DNA of 64,000 bases from Acanthaster planci (lineage: Eukaryota > Echinodermata > Asteroidea > Valvatida > Acanthasteridae), in the NCBI RefSeq assembly GCF_001949145.1, contig NW_019091386.1, positions 17,465 to 81,464 of the forward strand. Direction: 5' to 3'. The notes beneath the pieces were generated by a model. It saw nothing but the letters and a program-made list of their open reading frames with translations, was not told where the DNA came from and made no database searches. Positions within the stretch are counted from its first letter, which is position 1; each line of letters begins with the position of its first letter. A program made the translations under genes and the position numbers. This document shows, piece after piece, positions 47,101-59,808 of the stretch.

Positions 47101-50100
47101 TTCTCCTTGTTCAGGTCACCAACATAGAACTTGCGTAACTTTTCATTATTCTGCAGTTTTTGAATGGCAAGAAAATTTGACAGATGCTCTGTGTTAGAAC
47201 TCAAGTCACAAACACTTGATTTCTGAGTGATGAAACGTAATTCTGGTTCAGTGAAGTGTCTTTTTAGAATACTGCATCGTACCAAAAATGAAGAGATGAA
47301 GGTGCAACTCGCAAAATTTTCATACGCCAAAGAAACTGTAAACAACAGCGATCTTGACAACTAAGTTTCTAAACAACAAAAGTGCATCCTCAGTTTCAAA
47401 TGAAGAAAATGCCAAATAAAAAAGAAGCAATGACATGCATACTAAAGCTCGACTCTTGATATGCAGGAAATAGTTCTATCACTCAACATTTTCATTTGCA
47501 AATCCACAATGCAGAACTTGTACAGCTCCAGCTAATTTGACTGGTACCCTACATTTTCCCCGGTCCCTCACCTCCACAATCCCAGCTCTCCTCACGTCCA
47601 GGACCCGGTCGTTTATCTTGTGCTCATGCTCGCCCTCATGGGACTTGATGACCTTCTCGTAGTCCTCCTGATTGCACATCCGGACGAAGGCATAGGCCTT
47701 GTCGGCCGCCTGGGTGTCCCGCCCCTTGCGGGGCATTTTCAGGTCTTGCACGGGTCCAAATTGACTGAAGTACTCCCGGAGGTCCGCCTTGGTGGTCTTC
47801 TCCGGGTCCAGGTTGCCCACATAAATCTGCCGCCTCTTCGCTCTCTGGTGAAGTCACAAGGAAACTCTGATAAAGAACTTTGGCTGCCGTGAGAGTCGGT
47901 CAAATTTATATCAGAGCTCAAACAGTCGAGGGAAAAGATTTAGTATTAAAAAGCTAGCATGAGCTCAGCAGCCAAAGGGGCCGGACTGCACAAGCAAAGC
48001 TACTAGGCATCAAGGCTCACTCACACTCAGGTCGACGTGGACCTGTTTGACCTCCACCTCGGTGCCGTCGATCAACTGCCGGCCGTGGGAGTTCTCGCTC
48101 AGGATGGTGTCCACTTCCTCCTGCAGGGCCATGGTGACGAAGCCGAAGCCCCTGGACACCATCCGGCCCTCCACCTCCTCTTTGCTGATGGTACAGCTGG
48201 TCACGGTGCCAAAGCGGCTGAAGTAGGCCTGCAGGGACTCCTCCGTGGTCTTCTCCTTGTCCAGGTGGGACACGATGAGCCTCAACTTGCGCTCGGGGGC
48301 CTGCCAAACAAACGAAATCCTAATTGAGTGGAATTGGCACAGCCTTAGACAGCTTTTGCAGGGATGTTCAGTTTAGCTTGTCACAATCTATGACAAGATT
48401 TGTCAGTGCTTTTAAAAGCAGATCCTAGCAACTCTGAGCCCAACAAAACTGGTCTCCAACCACTCTCTTCTTCAAAAGATTCCAGTTTCATTCAAAGCAT
48501 TTCTGCACAAAAGAAAACATATCCCTCTCAAACAGTTAGCAGAAAGGTAGTACAAAAAGGTGACTTCCTGTCTTCTGGAAATAAATGGGATTTGCTTGAC
48601 ATGTGTGTGGACTCTCCGTCACTGTTGACTCAAGTCTCCTCAAGAAAATTCCCTTGAAAATCCCTTTAAATTGCCAGCATTTCCCAATATTTTTTTAATC
48701 TTACAGCAACTCACAAAGCAGTGCTCTTTGACATAGAGAAAGGTTTTTCCTAATATCAAGCTCTAAAAACAGTATTTTATTTGGGTAACAAGTTGTTCGC
48801 AGTACAAACAATTTTGAAAATCTTACCATATTATGAGTAACTTACATTTCAACTTGCAGCAAGATCGTACCCCCGGTACCTAGACCAACAACGGCTACTT
48901 ACGGTCAATGGCTTTGATATCGTGACAGCCACCGATCTCCCATGCAAGGTGTGCTTGTCCTTCAGCACGGCTTGTGCCTCCTCGGCAGATGACATTGTGA
49001 CAAAGCCGAAGCCCTTTGCTGCAGAACCCTTTCCCTTCCTGTTGGCAAACGACTTGTCTTTGGCAACCACGCAGCTCTCCACCATCCCGTAGGCACCAAA
49101 ATGCTCCTTCATGTCGTCCTCTGTTGTCTTGGCGTGCAGGCCGCCAATGAAGAGTTTCCTCGGATCTTCAATCTCCTCATCCTATGGGAGAAGAGAACAA
49201 TTATTTCTGATTAAGATGATGGTATGGTAAGAAAAACCACAGAAATCCACAGGGACAAGTTCTGTGTCAGGTGACCATCATTTTTGAGGTTGTAATGCCA
49301 CAAACAGTTGATTTCTGTCGCTTTCCATTCGAATCTGCTTGAAACGTGCCAACAATTTTACTCATTTAAAACAAATGAAAATTCTGCCTTCCTTTTCATG
49401 AATTTTTACATTCAAATATTCAAATTTGGAAAATACTATTCGAATATCGATATCATCGATTATCTTTTTACTGTAACATTCGAATATTCAGTAATCGATG
49501 GAATATTCAGATATTCAGCCCTACTCTCTCCCACATTTGAAGAGGCTTGCAACACACTCAAGCACTAACGGGGCGAAGTGGAAATAGGCCTACGCCCATT
49601 TCCCGTTCTGTCACCATGTTGATTTTAGTGCCCCCGCACGAGTAAGTGGGCAAAGCAAGAGGGGAACACAAATTGCAACGTTGTTGTCATGATTTTGTTT
49701 CCCTCTGTTGAATCCTCTGAGCATGCGCCCATGAAACGTGAAAAAGGGCTTATGCGGATGAGGGGAAGTGACGGTGGGGCGAAGTGGCGGCGGGGTGAAG
49801 TGGAAATGGGAGTGACATGACTGTAAAGCGTTAATTAGCATAGCTTTCGGGAAGAGTTCTATTCTATATCCTGATGCCAGTAATTCTTCCCTAGGTCACC
49901 TCATTTTTCCTTTTTTCCCCATGTGTGCATGTTGCTGTTTCTATTTCTTATGTGTTTTTTTAGCTGTCTTGAAGTTGTACAAATTTGTGGCGAGAATATC
50001 TGGTCCAAATCTGTATCAGGGACGGAAGAGGCTACAAGGGGAGTACCTCAAAAATCATTACCTTCCACTGTTGCAAACTTATTTCCTCAGTGATGAGGAT

Positions 50101-51803
50101 ACATCATCATCTGTCCTCGGGGAGTAAGTTTTTCAAGAAAGTCATCCAGGAGTGTAATCAAGTAGTAATGTTCTTTGTTTGCTGTCTGTTGATGACACTG
50201 CTCGTCTTCCTAACATTCGTTGTGATGTACCACGGTCATACATGTACAGTATGTTTGCTGCTCATATCAAACACTTCCCTTACAGGTATGAGTGGTTGAT
50301 CCCCAACCCCTCATTGTGTGATTACATAGAGTAAAAGAACACGGATTTGGTCCAAAAGGGATCACATGATTCAGTTCGATAGGCCTATACGAAATGACTA
50401 CGTTGTTAACAATTAATAGTGTTGCAGAAACACATTTGCTACAATCTGAGTTTGTTTTCCGAACATTCCACACACTAGAGTATACGTTCGTGACATGCAA
50501 GATCGTAAACATGGCAGATGTCTCCACATCGTTAACAACCTGACTGAAAAAGTAAAATATGTGAAATAGCTGAAAGGAACGTATAAACCTTGTCTATTCC
50601 ATTTCAGTGTAGTTTTCATGGTCGAGAGTCACCCATTTGCCTCATGACGGTAGCTATTTTCTCTGTCTCCTCCGTTGAATGAAAAACTCTTGACGGGCCC
50701 GCCAAACTTAGTAACAATTAAACTTCGGGCAAAATGCAGGGACGAATTCGCTTATAAGTGAAAGCCCTTGTAAAAACAGCAGGCAAACCGGAACTGTTAC
50801 AATAATAAAGTTTCTTTATGGTGAAAGAGGTTTTTTATTTGGGTTATTTAGGTAAAAATCGGGAAGTATTTTTCAATGTTCCACACACTGACTTGTAAAA
50901 CTATATCATCCCAGTCTTCCCAGTATAATAACGTCAGGATCAGGTCGACGCAACATAAATACTTGAAACATTGTCCGATTAATAATAATAGACACATAAT
51001 ATAAAGACTAGATCTGCCATAAATAAAATACGCACATTATGTGTGGGACAAAATGTAACTCCATTTCTGTGGTCTGCATGAATGTGCCAAATCTGCTCGT
51101 GCACAAGGTGTTTTCCGGTATTTAGGGTGTTTTCCTTTGTTTAGGGTGTTTTCCGTTGTTTAGGGTGTTTTCTGGTGTTTTGGGTGTTTTCCGGTGGTTG
51201 GGATGTTTTCGGTGTTAAGGATTTTTTGGTGTTTTGCGGTTGTTTTTCGGTGTATTCCGGTATTTTTCGGTGTTTTCCAGTATTCCAGTACGATGTAGTA
51301 CAGTGCACTATACAGTAACTTAATAAAACTAATATTAATAATAGCCATCAGAAAGCAAAAACATGTCTAGAAAAGTTCAATTTAGGAGGAAAAAAACCAA
51401 GACGTAGGCCTATACTAAGAAGGAAAAAAGGGTCAATGCCTTTCTACCATAAGGCTGATAAGCCTTATAGGGTTTGCGTGCCATATGTACAGGCTGACAG
51501 GGTGTCAAGTGGCGTCCGTATACATCATCATGATATTGATTCTTGTTATCTTGTTATGGAACTCTTTCCTAATCCTAGCTTTCTTTGTTCATCAGGTAAA
51601 AAAAAATAACAGACATGACAGAGGCTCAAAATTACCAGCTCGTCCCTGTCTTCGTCTCCTTCTTCACCATCAGACTGCCCTTCATCTCCAACCTCATCCT
51701 GATCTGATTCTTTCTCAGAATCGACGTCTCCTTCTTGCATGTCATCTTCCTGGAATTCTTGTTCCCGTCCGTCATTCATCACAACATCTTCTTCCGACTC
51801 CAT
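44184..51803 (-). CDS. Five-RRM hnRNP-A/B-like protein with acidic N-terminus and RGG tail
   Basis: Ten exons, minus strand: 51803-51636, 49181-48903, 48300-48025, 47844-47572, 47150-46875, 46676-46466, 45887-45753, 45404-45324, 44906-44778, 44362-44184. All are in frame, giving 668 residues. Residues 1-56 are Glu/Asp-rich. RRM 1-4 (57-149, 150-241, 242-332, 333-424) are each one exon of 273-279 bases in phase 0. RNP2-like motifs are LFIGGL, IYVGNL and FYVGDL; RNP1-like motifs are KGFGFVTM, RGFGFVTM, KAYAFVRM and KGYAFLLM. RRM 5 (425-494) is degenerate. A Lys/Arg-rich linker follows (to about 539), then a Gly/Arg/Trp/Tyr-rich tail ending RGGPRGRPY. This predicts a nuclear RNA-binding protein. 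I cannot assign a named orthologue. A four-RRM paralogue lies just upstream in tandem. Confidence 0.9.
49182..51635 (-). other. First intron of the five-RRM gene
   Basis: A 2.45-kb intron between the acidic exon and RRM 1. It contains an AT-rich stretch at 49395-49530 rich in ATTCGAATATTC words that ends in GAATATTCAGCCCTA (TAGGGCTGAATATTC on the other strand), resembling a hAT-type terminus. It also contains a minisatellite at 51102-51290 and a possible plus-strand exon-like segment at 49962-50124. Confidence 0.6.
51102..51290. repeat. GTTTTCCGGTGTTT minisatellite
   Basis: Degenerate tandem copies of a unit of about 19-22 bases resembling GGTGTTTTCCGGTGTTTAG, with several T/G-rich variants. 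It lies in intron 1 of the five-RRM gene, a few hundred bases from the first coding exon. Confidence 0.85.
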
Positions 51804-53330
51804 GTTACCGAGAAAGACCGTGAAAATGAAGGGCAGTCTGGTGTCCTCTCAACCAGTGCACAAACAAATTATGATATACGCAACACGCAACAGGAACTGG
51901 CTATATTGAAAAATGAATAGCGTGTAGAGAGGGCGCTATACTAAAAATGCAATCAAAACGGGATGATCGGCATGCATGGCCGTTTTCCAATACTCGACTT
52001 GGGCTCCGTCATAGGCTTCAACTGTTTTTTACTTCCCGACTTTGAGACTATAAGTGCAATAGTTAGTCTGATAGTGCCACAAAACATCAAATAAGATGCA
52101 AAAGAGCTAATACATTACAGTATTTCAATTTAAGTTAAACGCTTCAGGCCGACAATCGAGGATTGGTTTCCTACACGAAGCCTCAGACGCAGACGAAGTA
52201 GAGCATTGGAAAACGGCCCTGGTCGTCGACAAGCCTTGTCAAATAACAAGCACTACTTTTGACAGTTTTATCAAGTTCCTCCCCAAAACAGACTGTTCTA
52301 ACGTAATATCAACTCTGACTCAACAGACGCGGGACCACGCTCGATGAGAAAAAAAAATGTATCAGTTAATTCTTATATCAGACTTATAATGATCAGTTCA
52401 GAGAAAACCCTTTCAAAAATTTAAAAAGATCATTTTTCTAAAATCAATATACAAACCTCAAAATGAAAATCACAATCAGAAACTCCAATAGAAACACAAT
52501 TTCAAGACAATCAGTTTTTTGTGAAGTTGTTCTGCCTTTAATTTCGCTTTCAACCAGTGGCGTAACTAGGGTGCTCCCTGAGGGGGTACCTTGGGGTGCA
52601 CAATTTTTTTCAGGGGGCACTGAAAATAATTGAACTAGGTGCCTGTCTAAATGCCTACTTATATCAACCTACCTACCACGGACGTAAATGCCCATTTCAA
52701 AATTTCAAATGGGGGGGGGCACGTACCCATGGGGGGGCACAGGCCTCCGTTGGGGGCACATCCCCCCCCTCGTAGCTACGCCATAGCTTCCAACAGTACG
52801 GTGCTGGTACAGCCCTGAAAAAACTATGAACAATTCAGTCAGTGCGGTGCAGCCTGTGAAAACTTTCTATCTTTCACAATTTTTATCAAAGCTAAAATAC
52901 TAGGTTTTAAAAACATACATACGTCAACCATCCAACCCAAACATTTGGTAACACTAAGCCCAGAGTAAATCTTTTTTCACCTTTTTCAAAAATCTGATCT
53001 AACAAAACATCAACATATGTAACTTTCAAAAGCAAAATTGGTATCTTCAAATAAAAAAAAAATCTTCAAATGTTTCATTAACGACATCTCACTTTTTTTC
53101 ATGTCCCGACTGGAACCTGACCTAAACAAAAAATGAAAGAAAGAAAGTTTTGTCTTTTTGTGATGCAATCGGTGTACAAAAACTGCTTGGGGCAAAATTT
53201 AAGTAAAGGTCCCTTGTGTAGCTTGTAGATATTCCAAAACATCTGAGAGCAAAATGGAATAAACTGTCACCCAACTGTAAAGGCTGCATCAATCTTTTTC
53301 TGCAAGGTTCAATTAAGATGGTTCCTGGTT
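51804..53330. other. Interval between the two multi-RRM genes
   Basis: It holds the promoter and 5' untranslated region of the five-RRM gene, including AGAGGGCGC at 51928-51936, and the 3' flank of the four-RRM gene. The only clear structured element is the hAT-like transposon at 52555-52786. Confidence 0.5.
52555..52786. mobile_element. hAT-like MITE with 8-bp target duplication
   Basis: The left end is CAGTGGCGTAACTAGGG; the right end on the other strand is CTATGGCGTAGCTACGAGG. The flanks are CTTTCAAC at 52547-52554 and CTTCCAAC at 52787-52794, an 8-base target duplication with one mismatch, as hAT transposases make. The inside is rich in G runs and GGGGGCAC words and has no coding capacity. 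Confidence 0.85.
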
Positions 53331-56300
53331 TCAGTATGGCCACCCCCTACTATGGCCTCGGCCCCGCCCCCTCCTCTTATTCACAGGGCCTGTCTCCCCC
53401 CATTCGTCACTGTATCCCCCACCGAGTCCGGCAGCATCTGTGAAGCGGCCCCCTCCCTGGTCACTGTAGCCTCTACCACGCCCCTGCTTGCCTCTGAATC
53501 CTGATAAAATTGGAAAGGAAGGACTTCAAATCAGCAGCAAGAGCAGCAAGGAATTGCATATCGTGATAGTTACTTGTCAGACAAGTTCCTTTACAAGTTA
53601 TGGAAATCATTTCATATTATGTCTTGTCAAATCTTTCAGACGTATCTTCAAGAACACTTTCCTTGCATCGTGCTAAAGCCATAAATTCCAGAGGAAAAAC
53701 CAATACATTTGAGAGAAATGTACCCCAAATCAGTTTCCTTGGAGAAAACGAACCGAACACAAACTGTAGGACACTTTGATTTTTGGAGAAAAATGTTAAT
53801 GAAGTCAAGAATAAGAGGGATTATGAGAAACCAAGAGAAATGGGCCAACTGTTTACTGACTACAAGTTGGGGACTTAATTATGGCCATTTTTTTTTCAAA
53901 TTACTTATCTGTAGAAATCCCTATCATTTCAGCAAGGATTTTCAGTCTCCATAATCGCTCACAGGACGGTGACACTCAAAGGTTTTTGATGCAAGGTTTG
54001 GTCAAAATAGAAGGTGACACCCTACCTTTGGGTGGGCGCTTTGGGTAGAAGTCTTGCTCCGACTCTCCATACAAATTCTCCACAAACACCCAGCCGCCAG
54101 TGTTTCCACCACCTACAAAACAACCATCCCAGCCCTTGTAAACATTAATAGATTTTAAGTAGCTCAGTTGAAACGTCACCTGTATAATTTCCACATGAAC
54201 TTACTTTGTCAAGTAGACTCCTACAGATGAGACACGTCTTAACATGTCTTTATCAGATGGTAATACTACAACACATATCAATATGTACCTCATTTTACCA
54301 GAGATAAGTTGACATGCATTCCAAGAAGCATACCATGGCATTCCTTTAATATGTAAACGACAAGTGGCCAGCCTCTATTATCATTTAACGCACTGTCCAA
54401 GTCACTCAATTTGGGGATTTGGTTCCAAAAAGCCAGCTTTGGCATTCTCCAATGCACCCCATGTCACCAGAACTGTGGCGTCTGGCTGAGGCTGACTGGC
54501 GAGAGTTGTTCACTCAAAATTAAGAGGGATAACGTAAATTACTCTCAGTGAGCAGGGTTGACTGATGACAAGTACTTTTTTTTAAATTGTGTTTTTATTA
54601 ACTACTCACCGCTTCCTGGTATCCGTCCCCTAGGAGCATGATGCGAAATTCCCCTCCCTGCAGAAAGACATATAAACGTAAATCCAATGGATATATTTAC
54701 ACTGTGACCGGCAATGCCTCATGAACTTAAACTAGCTGCATGTCTGAATACGCATTACAAACCACTATGTCATTTGTGTTAATGCTAATTTCCACATGCA
54801 TGAGCAAAACACTGGTATCGCCAACACCAGAAGCTGTGCATCACAGTGCAAACAAAATAAAGAACTTTAAAGTTCAGTTCAGATAACAGCCCACCTCTGA
54901 TGGGTCCAAAGTGAGACGGCTCTTCCTCAAAGTAATAATCTTCCATCGCTCCACGTCCATACCCACCTTAAAAAAAAACAAAAAAAGCAAAGGAACTCAA
55001 GAGGTGAAAGGACTCAACAAAGTTTTTAAGGATTTACTTTGTTGGTCAATCTGAGTGAACTAACAACCTCCATGCAGGGTCTGCATGTAGCATCAAGTCT
55101 ATCAATTTATCTCTGACACACCTTGCCCTGGTCGCGTGCCTTGGGATGGATGCGATCCTCGTAACGGGGCTCCACGGCCTCTGGGATGATTCAATTTATA
55201 ACCAGAGCCTGAAGAAAAAAGAGACCAGTGAACACAGAAAGCCTATTAGGTGAGACTGACTGTTGAAATGAGTTTGTCATAAATGACTCTGGACATTTAT
55301 TTGAAAGTCCTTCTGCCAAATGTTTGTCTGATTCACGACAGTATGGCCACGTTTCAGTCTTCTATGGATTGAGGTTCACAACAAGAGGTAAAAGATTTCA
55401 CAAGAGATTTCTCTTTTCAGACAGACCTTTTCCCAATGAAGAGAGCAAATATCTTTGTAGCAGGAGCTAACAGTTACCCTTGCAAGGCTTGGTACCTTTC
55501 TTTTGAAAGCTCTGCTTCAGTTTGGCGGTGTGCTTCTTGGACGGGTCCTGTTTCTCAGACTGAGGCAAGGGTGACGGCTGGTCCACCATACTCACAGTCA
55601 ACCAGTGCCTCTTTATGAAGTGATCGTGCATTTCTGGGCAGGAGAGGAACAGTGGAGAATTACTGAACGAAAGTTAGAAAATGGCAGCATGGGGGCCTGT
55701 AAGACGGGTCTCTGGCCGTGGGATGGTTTGATGACTTACGTGCGAGTTTCTCAGCATCCTCGGCATTATCCAGCAATATTCTGGCAGCGCCTTCTGGCCT
55801 GATCATGGTGATGTATTGCACGTTGGCATGAGTGTTGAAATAGGCTCTCAAATCATCCATCGTAAGTGTGGTGTCTCGAAGTCCGGAGACATAGATTTCT
55901 TTGATGGGATGGGACTCCAAATGCATCCGTGACTGTGGAAGAGAGATGATTTCAAAAGGGTTAAAATAACATGTCTGGAGTATGATAGAATTTGTAAGGA
56001 TCACAGAGGTGTTTTTATATCAAGATTTATTCATTTAACTCACTGGTCGGTGGAACACACGGTTGAAGACCAATTCTTTGTCGTGGATCCTGTGTGGTCC
56101 CTGATGATTCAAGATGGCACTGGTTTCGACAATGTTAGCCATGCAGATGAAGCCATAACCTTTGGACTTGCACTCTCCGGCCTCCGTCGCAGGCGGGTCT
56201 CTGATGATGACGCAGCTAGTGACGGTCCCGAAGGCGCTGAAGTAGTCCTCTATGTCAGCCTCCGTGGTTCGGTCCTTGTCCAGCCCGCCAAACCAAAGCC

Positions 56301-59300
56301 TGCGAAACTTGTCGTTGAGCTGTCGCAAAAGGAAGAACAGGATACGAATGACAGTGGTTTCGCTCATTAGCAACAGCATTTCCACAACAAAATGAACAAG
56401 CAATCGCGGATTGGTCAGGGTTATTAACAGTCAAGTTTAACAAGTTCAACATGACATATTTCTGGTGATTGTTTTTTCTTTTTGCTCTGGAAGGCATAGA
56501 GATTTTAGAAGGAATATGTGGGTCACGGTAATCATTCTTTTCTGGTAATTAGCCAAGAAAATAGGCAGGACCTGTTAACGGAAGAGAACAATGAATCACC
56601 CACAGTGTCGGAGGGGGGGAGGCATCCCCAATAGCAGTCAAGAGTCTCACGAGATCATGACTGATGACCACTGAAATCAACAACACAGGATGGCAGGATA
56701 TCCAACCATTGGAGGGTTTGAAATCTTGCCTTCAAATGATCTTAATCTGTAACGTTGGGCATGGAATAAACCCATAGTTGGAACAGCCAATAAGACCAGA
56801 CTCTCCGACAGAATGGAGTCCTCTCTCTGCGACAGAGAGGGCAATGGAGTCCTCTCTTTGCGACAGAGAGGGAGAATTGAAAGAGCAGACCTGATCAAAC
56901 AGTTGCCGCTAAAGAGGCAATGCCAGCTAACTCGCTCTACTCAGTTCATGCCTGGAAAACCAAGCGCCATCTTCACATCTGTTCAGGTTTTACAGACTAC
57001 AATCAGAGCACAATTGGCCTTGGACATGGACCAGACATGAGAGGTAGTGATTGCACTGTTGTGACTCCTTTTATAGAGTCGGCAGTCACATATCTCTGCC
57101 TCAGCATGACTGAGACGGAAACCACTTGTCAGTATGCTGGAGATCGTTGATGATGAGGAAAGCAAGAACGGATACCCGCTCTCACTGCCAAACAAAGTGA
57201 GCGAAGTAAAAGGCAAGTGGGTGTTCCAAACACCCCTGTATCTGTGCGTCAGTTGTGTTGAGGAATCACCTGCCAGGAAGCAATTATGACTTGTTTCAGT
57301 TTCCCCTCGTGCACATGTCAGAGAACACACTTGAATGCATAAGTGGGCCGCAACAGTTTCTGGCATGGCTGTGAGTTATTCAGCACAATAACTACTATAT
57401 CACCAGGCTACGGCCAAAACTGCCAACAGAGAACCAGTTACGTTTGAAGGAAACAACAAACCATGGCCAAAAAAGGCCAAGAAACTGCGGTCTCTTCAAG
57501 CCAACACCTGAACAGTTTGCCAATGCTGTCTCATTCTTCACATCACTGGATCAAATCCATGCTGCAACAGCTTGGGTAGTAGTGTCCCTGGGGTGGACAC
57601 TTTACTGCAATTTTGCCTGCTTGCCAGTGCGAGCATCAAGGCCCACGCAACGCCAATGGGGTCGAGCTTTGTAAAGCCACCATCAGGTCCTTGATGGATT
57701 TAGTCTCTGCGTGAGTCAACCCTGATCAATTCAACTATTACCCTGGAAATCACACCCTGGTCAGTCCAACGCCATCCTTCACCTTCTGACAACCTTGACA
57801 CAGTTCCTAAGGTTCCTTGGCGCTTTTCAACATGAATACCTGCAAATTTCATCCACAACAAAATGTATGAAATCTAAACTACATGAGGAAAAGGAGTTAC
57901 TGTCATTTCGGCTTTTTTTCACCAAAACTAGCAATTACAAAGAGGGCATAAGAGAACAAGATCGAACCACGACACTATTACTTAAAATACCGCGCTGGTG
58001 ATTGCTTTAATTGGTGCGGAAATGGTGCTTGTGACCAAGCCTATTTGAACCAATAAAACTATCATCAGCATTGTTAAAACTTGTTCCCACTCAGTTTCAA
58101 AATGTGTTCATTGATGGAAACATTCAGAGTTGACCCCCGATATAATGCTTTTGAAATTGAAAAGTCTACAAAACATTTTAAGATTATTTTATCACAAAGC
58201 TTCTCACAATCAGAATTATTCCTCGATCAAAAATTGTAACGAGGTCGAGATGGGCATGAACAAAATTCCCTTCACAGCTGGAACGATTGGAGAAATCAAA
58301 ATGGAAAACCATTTACTTGCTTATCGCTAACGGCCCGTTTGACTTGAACCGATTTTCCGTCCACCGTCTGACGGCCGTTGACGCATGCATTCAAGACGGC
58401 CTGTACATCCTCCTCCGTTGCCATAGTGACAAACCCGAGTCCCCTGGATACCATCTTGCCATTCACCTGCTCCTTGCCGATGGAGCAGGAGCTGACGGAG
58501 CCAAACTGACTGAAGCGAGCGGCGAGGGTCTCCTCCGTGGTTTTCTCAATGTCCAGGTTGCTGATGCAGAGGCGGAGTTTTCTCTCTGGTGCCTGATGGA
58601 TGGAAGGGGAGGAGAGAAAAACCAAAGGAAAAGATCGAGAAAGGTTGCGCTGTAGATAAATAAGTCCTTCGATCTACCCTGGCAAGCCTGAAGTTGTAGT
58701 TATTACAAATACAGAACAGTCCATCTAAAGACAGAACAATGTTTTGTTTTAATAAACAATTTGGTGGTTCATCTCGACAACAGCAGTCACATTTCTTACG
58801 ACATTTCTGAGAAGTCTGTGAGCACATGTATACATGTAAGTCGGATGAATTTTAATCATCACAACTTTTTTTCCATCTCAAAATTTACACCAAAATCATC
58901 TAAGACTTGGTCAACAACAGTCTTAATTAGAGTTTCAACATGACTGCTTTTTCTACTCACATCCAGCGGTCGGGAAACGTTGAGCGAGACCATTTTGTCG
59001 TCGATCATGTGGCTGTCTTCCAAGATGACCTCTGTCTCCGCCATGGTCGCCATGGTGATGAATCCAAATCCTCGAGATCTACCCTCCTTGCCATCTCTTC
59101 CCTTCTTCCTGGTGATGCTGCATTCAGTGACCGTGCCATACTTTTCAAAGTATTTCCGTAGGTCACTCTCGTTTGTCTTTGCGTTTAGGCCACCAATGAA
59201 CAGACATGGGCCAACATCAGATGCCCTGTCCTTTAAAGAGAAATATCATCTTTTTTTTTACTTTCATGAATATCAGCGAGTTTAAAAAGGGGTCAGACAT

Positions 59301-59808
59301 GTCAAAAATTGCAGGTTTGCTGTTCCCCTTGCGTGCCCTGGGAATGAACCCACTTTCCTTGCTAATTCTCCCCAAAATAAAAGAGACACATCTTAGACTT
59401 TATACAGTCTCTGGTGTTGATAAAACTTGACAATCATGGCAGTTGAATGCAAAAGTCTTTCAAAAAAATCAAACTGCTCAGTTTACAGAATTTAGGGGCC
59501 TAACATGTACTTTGAAAGAGGGTCTGAAAACAACTTGAAAATAAAAATCTTCATGAAATTATGTTTGGCTTGTTAAGTCAGCCATGCCTATTGTTGGCCA
59601 TAAAGGAAGAGCTTGTCTGCTTGTGCATTGCAATTCAAAAACTTCAGCTTACTTCTTTTTCTTCATTTCCAGCCGAATCATGATCTGCTTCTTCCCCTTC
59701 CACTGGTTCAAGTTCTTCGTGCTTGTCTTCATCATGTTGTTCGCCCTGTGCGCCGGCTGAACGTAAGTTTTCGTCGTTCACTTCTGCCACTTTTGCTTCA
59801 TCCATCAT
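53331..59808 (-). CDS. Four-RRM hnRNP-A/B-like protein with acidic N-terminus and Gly/Arg tail
   Basis: Eleven exons, minus strand: 59808-59653, 59230-58961, 58592-58317, 56319-56044, 55932-55740, 55633-55496, 55208-55122, 54966-54895, 54657-54610, 54112-54026, 53500-53331. All are in frame, giving 590 residues. The N-terminus (1-52) is acidic and starts MMDEAKVAEV. RRM 1-3 (53-142, 143-234, 235-326) are single phase-0 exons with RNP2-like motifs LFIGGL, LCISNL and LWFGGL and RNP1-like motifs RGFGFITM, RGLGFVTM and KGYGFICM. RRM 4 (327-390) is degenerate. A basic segment beginning MHDHFIKRHW matches MHEHYIRDHR of the neighbouring paralogue. The C-terminal 150 residues are Gly/Arg/Pro-rich and split over five small phase-1 exons. 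It is predicted to be a nuclear RNA-binding protein; no named orthologue recognised. The ATG chosen is the first in frame after a possible upstream acceptor; there is no in-frame ATG further 5'. Confidence 0.9.
56320..58316 (-). other. Intron 3 of the four-RRM gene
   Basis: This 2.0-kb intron is at the position where the paralogue has an extra RRM exon. I see no recognisable RRM remnant. It contains a short tandem hairpin at about 56805-56875 (two copies of GGAGTCCTCTCT then TGCGACAGAGAGGG). The other open frames here look accidental. Confidence 0.5.

Noticed and set aside
56813-57366. Overlapping open frames on both strands in intron 3 of the four-RRM gene that might be a transposon protein.
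   Set aside because: They are short, lack recognisable motifs and have no matching ends or splice structure.
58318-58335. An earlier donor (GGGCC then GTTAGC) for exon 3 of the four-RRM gene.
   Set aside because: Using GTAAAT after AAGCAA gives the same exon length, 276 bases, as the paralogous exon and aligns the RRM ends residue for residue.
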